Positions 43,936 through 51,531 of a stretch of 58,497 bases of DNA are shown in pieces. The DNA comes from Deltaproteobacteria bacterium (GTDB lineage: Bacteria > Desulfobacterota > Desulfobacteria > Desulfobacterales > B30-G6). The translations under genes were made by a program, and so were the position numbers. The notes under the pieces are model-generated. The model saw only the letters and a list, made by a program, of their open reading frames with translations, made no database searches and was not told the origin of the DNA. The stretch's first letter is position 1. Each line of letters begins with the position of its first letter. Location: NCBI GenBank assembly GCA_003647375.1, contig QMMS01000001.1, positions 1-58,497 of the forward strand, written 5' to 3'.

Positions 43936-44060
43936 GACGGTTTCGTAAAAAGTTCAAATTCAAGGCGTGCAAATTTTGTAATCATGAGGCGTACTTATCG
44001 TACGTTGAATGATTGCGAAATGCAGCACAACGCAGAAGTTGGGCTTTTTACGAGACCGTC
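43936..44060. repeat. 125-bp palindromic dispersed repeat, copy 2
   Basis: Arms GACGGTTTCGTAAAAAG and CTTTTTACGAGACCGTC are inverted copies with one mismatch. Same length and order of blocks as the copy at 27424-27548. Just before it, GAAACCGTAAAAAGTCCGAA (43913-43932) looks like the truncated left end of another copy in the same family, and GAAACCGT there can also pair with ACGGTTTC at 43937. The element ends 4 bp before the nadK stop. Confidence 0.85.
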
Positions 44061-44064
44061 AGAT

Positions 44065-44919
44065 TTACACCCGCGACCCGCTCCACCGGAGCTTCGTCTT
44101 CAACAGGTCGAAATAATCGTCATGGTCCAGTAGCGTAATCACGTGAATCGGATGATTACCCTTTTGAATGGTTATAACATCCCCCTCATCGATTTCACAG
44201 ACAGCCTGGCCGTCAAATGTTACGATGGCATCTGAAGATTCAGCCAGTTGAATCTTGATCCGCACAGAATCGGGAACGAGTAGAGGTCGATTTGTCAATG
44301 TGAACGGGCAGATAGGTGACAACAGAATGCTGTTTACCCCGGGATGAACAATGGGACCTCCGGCGGCCAGCGAGTATGCGGTGGACCCTGTGGGCGTTGA
44401 AACAATAAGTCCGTCCGCCCGATACTCCGTTAAAAAATGCTCATCAATATAGGTTTGAATGTGGGCCAGGTGCGACGATGCACCTCGATTGATCACAACA
44501 TCGTTGAGCACGGTCTCTTTGGAGATTTCCTTCCCGTTACGATCTATCTTGACCTGGAGCCGCATCCTGGGCCTGGTTTTAAAAGCACCTTTCAAGACCG
44601 CTTCCCCCACACGTAGAAGGCTGTTCTCATCTGTCTCTGCAAGAAACCCCAACTCACCGAATTTTACACCCAGGATGGGGATTTCCTGGTCACCAATCCA
44701 GCGAACCGCACTCAAAAAGGTTCCATCGCCCCCCAGGGCAAAGACACAATACAGCTCCGCTGAAGCACAGGAAAGGCCGTATTCGGCGTTGGCGCGATCC
44801 GGCCATTCGATATTCCAGCGAATGACGGCAACCCCTTTGGCAACCAGCCAGGCTTCAAATTTATCGGCCTGGTTAATGGCTTCAACATCTTCTTTAACGA
44901 TTAATCCTATTTTTTTCAA
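44065..44919 (-). CDS. nadK: NAD kinase
   Basis: 284 residues from a TTG start at 44919, which begins KKIGLIVKEDVEAINQ as in other NAD kinases and has GGAG 10 nt upstream. A longer ATG start at 45060 would add 47 residues without similarity to the family. The catalytic GGDGTFLSAVR motif is at about 62, followed by GVKFGELGFLAE, LNDVVINRG, and DGLIVSTPTGSTAYSLAAGG near 172. It phosphorylates NAD to NADP. Together with the two NAD-salvage genes at 50.4-52.9 kb it makes this a region rich in NAD metabolism. Confidence 0.94.
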   Translation of the reverse strand: MKKIGLIVKEDVEAINQADKFEAWLVAKGVAVIRWNIEWPDRANAEYGLSCASAELYCVFALGGDGTFLSAVRWIGDQEIPILGVKFGELGFLAETDENSLLRVGEAVLKGAFKTRPRMRLQVKIDRNGKEISKETVLNDVVINRGASSHLAHIQTYIDEHFLTEYRADGLIVSTPTGSTAYSLAAGGPIVHPGVNSILLSPICPFTLTNRPLLVPDSVRIKIQLAESSDAIVTFDGQAVCEIDEGDVITIQKGNHPIHVITLLDHDDYFDLLKTKLRWSGSRV

Positions 44920-45062
44920 ACCGTTCAAGGCTCCAGATAAGTATTTATTAACCGCCGGAGTAATAAGATCGAAAAATACTCCACAATGGTATTTTCTTAC
45001 CGGGAAGCACGCCAAACAGCAATATTTTTTATCATATTCTTGAAATTTACCCTGAAACATGA

Positions 45063-45121
45063 TTGAGTCAGGCGGGTTGTACCTCTTTTAACTTGACTCA
45101 ACTCATGCATAGGTTTATAAA
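45063..45121 (+). promoter_or_regulatory. Sigma-70 type promoter of the liv operon with overlapping inverted repeat
   Basis: TTGACT (45093-45098) and TATAAA (45116-45121) are 17 bp apart. An inverted repeat TTGAGTCA (45063-45070)/TGACTCAA (45094-45101) overlaps the -35 element and could be an operator. The leader to the ATG at 45259 is about 130 nt. Confidence 0.6.
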
Positions 45122-45258
45122 TTTTTACTTTGTTAGGATAATAAAATAGTAGGAACGATTTTAATAAATGATCTTTATCTGATTTGATTTTAACCCGTTC
45201 CGTAAGCAGCGGGGAATAAGCAAATTTTAATTTTACTAACGCATAAGGAGGGAATGCA

Positions 45259-46392
45259 ATGATGAAAAACCATGTCCGGAAAATATTTACAATCGTATTT
45301 ACTGCCACGTTTATCTGCCTGACCCTGTCAGGCTTGTCGTTTGCTGCAGACACAATCAAACTGGGTGTCGCAGGACCACACAGTGGAGACCTAGCCTCTT
45401 ACGGTATCCCAACGATCAGAGCCGCCGAACTCGTGGTCAAGGAGATCAATGCCAAGGGCGGCGTTTTGGGAAAACAGGTTGAACTCGTGGTTGAAGATGA
45501 CGTCTGCAAACCTGAGGTTGCCACAAACACTGCCACCAAGCTGGTCGGGGAAGGCGTAAATGCCGTGTTAGGTCATATATGCAGTGGGGCCACCAAGGCA
45601 GCCCTTGGTATCTATAACGGCTCCAGAATCGTTGTCATGTCTCCTTCGGCAACCAATCCTGGATTAACACAAAGCGGTGACTACCCGAACTTCTACCGGA
45701 CCATCGCATCAGACGACGCCCAGGCCCGGCTGGAAGTTGACTTTGCTCTGGATGTTCTAAAGGTGAAGAAAATCGCCGTTCTCCACGACAAGGGTGATTA
45801 CGGTAAAGGATTGGCGGAATTTGTCAAACGTTTCCTGGAAGCTGAACCCGGAGCCGAGGTGGTATTATATGAAGGTGTTACACCCGGTGCTGTCAGCTAC
45901 GCCGCCGTGGTTCAAAAGATTAAGCGGGCCGGTGCGGAAGCCGTAATTTTTGGCGGCTACCACCCGGAAGCATCCAAGATTATTATGGAAATGCGCAAAA
46001 AGAAAATGAAAACCATTTTTATTTCCGATGACGGCGTAAAAGACATTACCTTTATCAAGGTCGCCGGCGTTTATGCGGAAGGCGTTTATGCCACCGGGCC
46101 CAAAGACGTATCCTCGAACCCCATGGCGATTGCCGCCAATGCAGCCCACAAAACAGCTTATGGTGAAGATCCAGGCGCATTTTTTCTGAATGCCTATTCT
46201 GCAGCCCTGGCACTTTTGAATGCCATTGAAAAGGCAGGCACCACAGGTTACAACGCCATCTCCAACAAATTGAAAACACAGTATGTCGAAACGCCCCTGG
46301 GAAACATCAGTTTTGACAAAAGAGGCGATGCCACCGGCGTAGGTTTCTCCATGTATCGCGTTAAAAATGGCGCCTACGTTGAAGTAAAATAA
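45259..46392 (+). CDS. livK: Branched-chain amino acid ABC transporter substrate-binding protein
   Basis: 377 residues with signal peptide 1-30 (cleavage after SFAAD region) and a type I periplasmic binding fold: IKLGVAGPHSGDLASYGIPT near 33, VEDDVCKPEVATNTATKLV near 75, MSPSATNPGLTQSG near 126 and FRTIASDDAQARLEVDF-like near 143. It binds a branched-chain or other neutral amino acid in the periplasm. AAGGAGGG precedes two adjacent ATGs (45259 and 45262). A strong hairpin terminator follows, so this gene should be expressed above the membrane genes. Confidence 0.95.
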   Translation: MMKNHVRKIFTIVFTATFICLTLSGLSFAADTIKLGVAGPHSGDLASYGIPTIRAAELVVKEINAKGGVLGKQVELVVEDDVCKPEVATNTATKLVGEGVNAVLGHICSGATKAALGIYNGSRIVVMSPSATNPGLTQSGDYPNFYRTIASDDAQARLEVDFALDVLKVKKIAVLHDKGDYGKGLAEFVKRFLEAEPGAEVVLYEGVTPGAVSYAAVVQKIKRAGAEAVIFGGYHPEASKIIMEMRKKKMKTIFISDDGVKDITFIKVAGVYAEGVYATGPKDVSSNPMAIAANAAHKTAYGEDPGAFFLNAYSAALALLNAIEKAGTTGYNAISNKLKTQYVETPLGNISFDKRGDATGVGFSMYRVKNGAYVEVK

Positions 46393-46411
46393 CCCATCAT
46401 GAGACCAACAT

Positions 46412-46450
46412 GTCAGGGGCCAGGCCATGGGCCTGGCCCCTGACTTTTTT
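46412..46450 (+). terminator. Rho-independent terminator or attenuator after livK
   Basis: A perfect 15-bp stem (GTCAGGGGCCAGGCC with GGCCTGGCCCCTGAC) with loop ATG, followed by six T. Full strength by appearance, yet the downstream livHMGF genes have no clear promoter of their own, so partial read-through is likely. Confidence 0.92.
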
Positions 46451-46482
46451 AATTTAGACTATTCAGGTTTAAGAATTAACTG

Positions 46483-47385
46483 ATGGACTATTTTATAGAG
46501 CTTTTTCTGGGCGGCCTCACACGGGGAAGTATTTATGCCCTGATCGCACTTGGGTACACCATGGTGTACGGCATCATTCAGCTCATCAACTTCGCCCATG
46601 GTGAAATCTACATGCTGGGTGCCTTTACCGCTCTTATTGTCGCCAGCATTCTATCGATGCTGGGGTGGAACCAGATCGCCATTCTCGTTATCGCTTCCAT
46701 CGTAGCGGTCGTTTACTCAGCCGCCTACGGATTCACCATCGAAAAAATAGCCTATAAACCGTTGCGACAGGCACCAAGACTCTCGGCACTCATCAGCGCC
46801 ATCGGCATGTCCATGTTTCTGCAATATTATGTGCTGCTGGCCCAGACATCCAACTTTCTGCCGTTCCCCAATCTGATTCCGGATTTTAAATTCCTGGAAC
46901 CCGTTGAACATATTGTCCGCTCTTCCGAAATCGTGATTTATGTAACCACCGCCATCGTCATGGTTCTATTAACCGTTCTCATCAAATTTACCAGAATCGG
47001 GAAAGCCATGCGGGCGACCGCCCAGGACCGGAACATGGCCATGCTGGTGGGGGTCGATGTCAACAAGGTCATTTCGATGACATTTATTGTCGGATCCGCC
47101 ACCGCAGCATTAGGAGGCGTTCTCATCGCCTCCCACACAGGACAGATCAATTACTACATAGGGTTTATCGCCGGCATCAAGGCCTTTGTGGCCGCTGTTC
47201 TGGGTGGTATCGGCAGCATGCCGGGCGCCGTGCTGGGAAGCCTGGTGCTGGGAATGTCGGAAAGTTTTTTCACAGGCTATATCTCCAGTGACTATGAGGA
47301 TGTCTTTGCTTTCCTCTTCCTGGTGTTTACCCTGATATTCAGGCCTTCGGGAATTTTGGGTAGATCAGATACGGATAAAGTCTGA
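46483..47385 (+). CDS. livH: Branched-chain amino acid ABC transporter permease LivH
   Basis: 300 residues, about eight membrane helices. Family stretches: GSIYALIALGYTMVYGIIQL near 15, NFAHGEIYMLGAF near 36, FTRIGKAMRATAQDRNMAML near 168 (ATPase contact) and FVAAVLGGIGSMPGAVLGSL near 236. The stop codon lies at the left end of a 23-bp perfect hairpin. Forms the channel with LivM. Confidence 0.95.
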   Translation: MDYFIELFLGGLTRGSIYALIALGYTMVYGIIQLINFAHGEIYMLGAFTALIVASILSMLGWNQIAILVIASIVAVVYSAAYGFTIEKIAYKPLRQAPRLSALISAIGMSMFLQYYVLLAQTSNFLPFPNLIPDFKFLEPVEHIVRSSEIVIYVTTAIVMVLLTVLIKFTRIGKAMRATAQDRNMAMLVGVDVNKVISMTFIVGSATAALGGVLIASHTGQINYYIGFIAGIKAFVAAVLGGIGSMPGAVLGSLVLGMSESFFTGYISSDYEDVFAFLFLVFTLIFRPSGILGRSDTDKV

Positions 47386-47433
47386 TGAATTGAAGACTCC
47401 TCACAGCAAACTGTGAGGAGTCTTCAATTCATC
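47384..47433 (+). terminator. Perfect 23-bp hairpin overlapping the livH stop codon
   Basis: The left arm 47384-47406 and the right arm 47411-47433 are exact inverted copies (GATGAATTGAAGACTCCTCA at the left end) around a CAAA loop. No T-run follows. It may stabilise livH mRNA or cut down expression of livM. Confidence 0.85.
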
Positions 47434-47435
47434 AT

Positions 47436-47532
47436 GTTTTAGGTTTTAGGTGTTAAGTGTTAAGTATGGCTGACCTGTTAACCATACATACTAAAAACCC
47501 AGCCTAAAACCTAAAACTTAAAACCTAAAACC
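47436..47532. repeat. Inverted repeat of GTTTTAGG words between livH and livM
   Basis: GTTTTAGGTTTTAGGTGTT on the left is mirrored by CCTAAAACCTAAAAC and AAACCTAAAACC on the right, with ATACATACTAAAAACCC between. This is a low-complexity palindromic spacer directly after the 23-bp hairpin. No gene in it. Confidence 0.65.
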
Positions 47533-47546
47533 ATTATTATTGAATT

Positions 47547-48773
47547 ATGTTTCGTTTCAATGAAATAAAAAAATCGTTCCTGGTGTCGTTGTGGATGATG
47601 TTACTGACCTTTCCCATCATGGTTATTCGTGTGAACACGATCGACAATATCATTGAATGGCGTTGGAAAAGAATGTTCATGGTGGGTGTCGGCACATTTT
47701 TTCTGTCGTTTCTCTGGCGCTACCTTCATAGCAGAAAAGAAGCCGGTCAGAAGAGGGTCGAAACCGGGGAATCCGAAACCCTGCCGTTGGCGCAGAGACT
47801 CATCAAAGACAGGCGACTCAGCGTTCCCGCCGCTATAACGCTTGCTGTTTTTATCATAGCCTTTCCTTTTATCTTCTCCATGTATCAAACCAATATCATG
47901 ACGACGGCGCTGATTTATGTGGTCGTGGGACTGGGGTTGAACATCGTTGTCGGCCTCGCCGGACTACTCGATCTGGGATATGTTGCGTTTTATGCTGTGG
48001 GTGCCTACAGTTACGCACTGCTCAATCATCATTTCGGACTCGGGTTCTGGATGGCGCTACCCCTGGGAGCCATGTTCGCCTTTCTTTTCGGTGTTGTGCT
48101 GGGCTTCCCGGTCCTCCGTCTTCGAGGAGACTATCTGGCCATCGTTACCCTGGGATTTGGTGAGATTATCCGCCTCGTTCTGGAAAACTGGAATGCTTTC
48201 TCTTTTGGACCCAGTGGCATTGCCAATATTCCCCGGCCGGGTTTTTTCGGTATGGACCTGTCCCTGTCTCAATCCATCACCTATGTCTACTTTGTGATGA
48301 TCGGCCTGGTTATTTTTACCGTCTTTGTGGTCAAACGCCTGCAGGATTCTCGACTGGGCAGGGCCTGGATTGCCCTCAGGGAGGATGAGGTGGCTTGTCA
48401 GGCCATGGGTATTGACAAGACCAGGACAAAACTGAGCGCCTTTGCCCTGGGTGCAACCTGGGCCGGAATAGGCGGCGTGGTATTTGCGGCAAAAACCACG
48501 TTCATCAATCCTGCCAGTTTTACTATCTGGGAATCCATCATCATTTTATGCGTCGTGGTCCTGGGTGGTATGGGGTCTATATTGGGTGTTATCTTGGGTG
48601 CCCTTGTTCTGATTCTTCTTCCGGAATATCTACGGGCATTTTCCGAATACCGGATGCTCATTTTTGGGGCCACGCTGGTCATCATGATGGTCTTTCGACC
48701 CGAGGGCATCATTACGGATGTTCGAAAAACATATAAGTTCAAAGGTTTAAAGAACAACCAACCAACGACTTAA
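47547..48773 (+). CDS. livM: Branched-chain amino acid ABC transporter permease LivM
   Basis: 408 residues. The first 110 residues hold two extra membrane helices as in the long LivM type of E. coli, then the core permease: LNIVVGLAGLLDLGYVAFYA near 131, RLRGDYLAIVTLGFGEIIRL near 191, and DSRLGRAWIALREDEVACQA near 268 (ATPase contact). No good ribosome site is seen before the ATG. livG follows 4 nt later. Confidence 0.95.
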   Translation: MFRFNEIKKSFLVSLWMMLLTFPIMVIRVNTIDNIIEWRWKRMFMVGVGTFFLSFLWRYLHSRKEAGQKRVETGESETLPLAQRLIKDRRLSVPAAITLAVFIIAFPFIFSMYQTNIMTTALIYVVVGLGLNIVVGLAGLLDLGYVAFYAVGAYSYALLNHHFGLGFWMALPLGAMFAFLFGVVLGFPVLRLRGDYLAIVTLGFGEIIRLVLENWNAFSFGPSGIANIPRPGFFGMDLSLSQSITYVYFVMIGLVIFTVFVVKRLQDSRLGRAWIALREDEVACQAMGIDKTRTKLSAFALGATWAGIGGVVFAAKTTFINPASFTIWESIIILCVVVLGGMGSILGVILGALVLILLPEYLRAFSEYRMLIFGATLVIMMVFRPEGIITDVRKTYKFKGLKNNQPTT

Positions 48774-48777
48774 ATAT

Positions 48778-49566
48778 ATGAAACCGATTCTCGAAGTAAC
48801 AAACCTGACCAAGAATTTCGGCGGCCTCAAAGCCCTCGACGACATTAGCCTGACTGTCGGGCAAGGTGAAATTGTCGCGCTTATTGGTCCGAATGGTGCC
48901 GGAAAGACAACGTTTTTTAACTGTATTACCGGCATCTATCCACCCACAAAAGGGGATGTTGCCATCATCCCGGCCGGGGGAAAAAGAAAGCGTCTCAATG
49001 GCCTGAAACCCAACCATGTTACCAAAAACGGTATGGCCCGTACGTTTCAGAACATCCGTCTTTTTCAAAACATGACGGTGTTAGAAAACGTCATGATCGG
49101 CCGTCATTGTCGTATGTCTGCCGGCATACCGGGCGCCATCTTCAGAAATCCCGCGACCGTGAGAGAAGAAAAAAAGGTTATTGAGGACAGCTACAGGGTG
49201 CTTGAAAAAATCGGCCTGGAACAATTTGTCAACGAATACGCCAAAAATCTTCCCTACGGCGCACAGCGACGCCTGGAAATCGCACGTGCCATGGCAACGG
49301 AACCATCTATCCTGCTTCTTGATGAACCCGCCGCAGGGATGAATGCCAGGGAAACCAAAGAACTCGATGATCTGATTGTTCGCGTACGTAATCAGGAAAA
49401 GATTTCCATCCTGCTCATCGAGCACGATATGAAGCTGGTGATGAGTCTGTCCGATCGTATTTATGTAGTGGATTACGGCAAAAAAATTGCCGAAGGTTCA
49501 CCCCTGGAAATCAAGTCCGATCCAGCTGTTATAAAAGCTTATCTGGGAGAAGAATTGGATGCTTGA
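48778..49566 (+). CDS. livG: Branched-chain amino acid ABC transporter ATP-binding protein LivG
   Basis: 262 residues. Walker A GPNGAGKT near 38, LivG-specific MARTFQNIRLFQNMTVLENV near 86, signature LPYGAQRRLEIARAM (replacing LSGGQ, normal for LivG), Walker B LLLDEPAAGMN and switch histidine in LLIEHDMKLV. The last 8 nt overlap the start of livF. Confidence 0.96.
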   Translation: MKPILEVTNLTKNFGGLKALDDISLTVGQGEIVALIGPNGAGKTTFFNCITGIYPPTKGDVAIIPAGGKRKRLNGLKPNHVTKNGMARTFQNIRLFQNMTVLENVMIGRHCRMSAGIPGAIFRNPATVREEKKVIEDSYRVLEKIGLEQFVNEYAKNLPYGAQRRLEIARAMATEPSILLLDEPAAGMNARETKELDDLIVRVRNQEKISILLIEHDMKLVMSLSDRIYVVDYGKKIAEGSPLEIKSDPAVIKAYLGEELDA

Positions 49567-50266
49567 GGTTAAGAACATTCAAACCTACTATGGTAACATT
49601 CAGGCCATCAAGGGGATCAGCCTGGAAATCTTAGAAGGTGAAATTATTACCCTGATCGGCGCAAATGGCGCTGGAAAAACCACGACCCTCATGTCCATAT
49701 CCGGCATCGTGCCTCCCAAATCCGGCGAAATCCTCTTTTTGGGAAAACCGCTCCAGGAACTTTCTCCCAACCAGATCGTAGCGCTTGGCATCAGCCAGGT
49801 ACCCGAAGGGCGTCGGATTTTCCCCTATCTTACCGTAATGGAAAATCTCGACATGGGCGCCTTTTTACGAAACGATACCGCTGAGATCCATAAAGACGTG
49901 GAATATATTTTTGATCTCTTTCCCATCCTGGCTGAACGACGCCACCAGTCAGGCGGCACCCTCAGTGGTGGTGAACAGCAGATGCTGGCGGTTGCAAGAG
50001 CCCTGATGGCAAGACCCAGACTCCTTCTTCTGGATGAACCCTCTCTGGGTCTGGCTCCGTTGATCGTAAAACAGATTTTCAAAATTATTCGCAAGATCAA
50101 CCAGGAAAACAAAACCACGATCTTTCTTGTGGAACAGAACGCCAACCTTGCACTGCAGGTCGCCCACAGAGGATATGTCATGGAAAACGGACGCATCACC
50201 CTGTCCGACACCAGCCAGAACCTGCTCGCCAATGAAGATGTGAAAAAAGCCTACCTGGGCATCTAA
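49559..50266 (+). CDS. livF: Branched-chain amino acid ABC transporter ATP-binding protein LivF
   Basis: 235 residues. Walker A GANGAGKT near 37, ALGISQVPEGRRIFPYLTVM near 75, signature LSGGEQQML, Walker B LLLDEPSLGLAP and switch region FLVEQNANLAL. Last gene of the liv operon; a large palindrome follows before the convergent hydrolase gene. Confidence 0.96.
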   Translation: MLEVKNIQTYYGNIQAIKGISLEILEGEIITLIGANGAGKTTTLMSISGIVPPKSGEILFLGKPLQELSPNQIVALGISQVPEGRRIFPYLTVMENLDMGAFLRNDTAEIHKDVEYIFDLFPILAERRHQSGGTLSGGEQQMLAVARALMARPRLLLLDEPSLGLAPLIVKQIFKIIRKINQENKTTIFLVEQNANLALQVAHRGYVMENGRITLSDTSQNLLANEDVKKAYLGI

Positions 50267-50346
50267 CCCAGACGTGGCTTCAGAAGCTCCCCTTTCTATA
50301 CGAGTTGCCAATAAATATGCCCTAAATAAAACTCTCGGCAGAGGGA

Positions 50347-50450
50347 TTTTCCGTCCTGATCGGTTCTGCCGCAAGGCATTTCAACCTGAAGCCGTAGTAT
50401 GCTACTGCGAAGGTTGAATAACACAGCGGCGGGCCGATCAGGACGGAAAA
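50347..50450. terminator. Large nested palindrome between convergent livF and the hydrolase gene
   Basis: Outer arms TTTTCCGTCCTGATCGG (50347-50363) and CCGATCAGGACGGAAAA (50434-50450) are perfect over 17 bp. Inside are TTCAACCT/AGGTTGAA and GTAG/CTAC around TATG. It has A/T runs at both ends, so it could terminate both convergent genes. The stop codon of the hydrolase gene (50438) lies inside the right arm. Confidence 0.8.
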
Positions 50451-51472
50451 CCTGGCCAGTCTACCATGGAGTCTGTAGACTTTACGATATGCATCCCCGC
50501 TTTTTCGAATCGCTCAAATGCCTTATTGGCCGGTTCGGTATAGTCGATTACGTCCGGGATTACCACCGGGGACGTACAATCTTCCAGCAGGTATACCTTG
50601 GATGCCAGAGCCGGGTCCTTGTTTTCGATTTCAGCTAACAGGTCCGCTACGGTCGAGACCACACAATGACTCTTTGCCTGGCCGGCAATAATCACAGCGT
50701 CAAATGCCAGAAGCTTGTCCATGAGCGGCTGATTTACCCCGGCAAGTTTCCTGTTGTCAAGGCCGTCGATTATTTCAGGGCGCAACACAGAGTAATTTTC
50801 CGTCAACGGATGGCCGCCTTTAAGCTGAAAATCGGGTTGGCTGAACCGGCACATGGCATGGAAAAAGATCGCTTCTTCCACGGCAGACACCAGTGCGTGC
50901 CCGATACCGCCAAGCATGGCATGGTAAGGCCAGATGGTGAGGTCGTATTTTCCCCCATTCTTCAACTGTCGTGCATAATGCTCCAGGTGAGCCTGTCCGA
51001 AACGCTCATCGATCTCGAGGCTTTCAGCAAGCTTTCTGTTAAAACGCCAGACGCCTTTCTCGATATCATCCAGCGATACGAGGGTATAGGGATTCGGATG
51101 ATCTCCGATCTCATTGACGAGAAAAATACTGTGGAAGATCTGCATTACCTGATGGGTATCCATGGTGGGGCAGATTTGTGTGATAGCAGGCATGTTTCGG
51201 TAGATAAAGGCTCCCAGTCGCCGGTTATCATCTACAGCACCGTTTCCGGTCGCTCCGCCCACATAGAGTTCAAAACCAGAAATGCAAAACGTGTTTTGGA
51301 CATCAATGAGCATCAGGCATACCCTGAATGAATCCTGGGCACTTGTTCTGATGCCATTCTGCTTTTGCCATTTTACCGCATCATCAGCTCTTTCCTGATA
51401 AGGAACCCTCCAAACTTCCCCAACACGATCGGCATTAAAAAAAGATGGGATGGGCAATTCATTAACCGTCAT
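50438..51472 (-). CDS. Nicotinamidase-like cysteine hydrolase (isochorismatase superfamily)
   Basis: 344 residues, much longer than the usual 180-220 of PncA. The catalytic cysteine is Cys270 in AGQAKSHCVVST, the N-terminal aspartate is Asp57 in LMLIDVQNTF, PncA-like metal residues appear in PTMDTHQ (Asp105, His107), and WPYH at 181-184 matches the WPxH loop. An insert of about 70 residues separates these motifs, and about 45 residues are added at the N-terminus. AAGGAG lies 4 nt before the ATG. The gene upstream on the same strand, 59 nt away, is nicotinate phosphoribosyltransferase, so nicotinamide deamidation is the likely role. Another amide substrate remains possible. Confidence 0.86.
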   Translation of the reverse strand: MTVNELPIPSFFNADRVGEVWRVPYQERADDAVKWQKQNGIRTSAQDSFRVCLMLIDVQNTFCISGFELYVGGATGNGAVDDNRRLGAFIYRNMPAITQICPTMDTHQVMQIFHSIFLVNEIGDHPNPYTLVSLDDIEKGVWRFNRKLAESLEIDERFGQAHLEHYARQLKNGGKYDLTIWPYHAMLGGIGHALVSAVEEAIFFHAMCRFSQPDFQLKGGHPLTENYSVLRPEIIDGLDNRKLAGVNQPLMDKLLAFDAVIIAGQAKSHCVVSTVADLLAEIENKDPALASKVYLLEDCTSPVVIPDVIDYTEPANKAFERFEKAGMHIVKSTDSMVDWPGFPS

Positions 51473-51531
51473 AGCGCTCCTTACCAGAACCCGAACATTT
51501 CAGGTTCGTGAAATTTCCGGGTTAACCCGGA

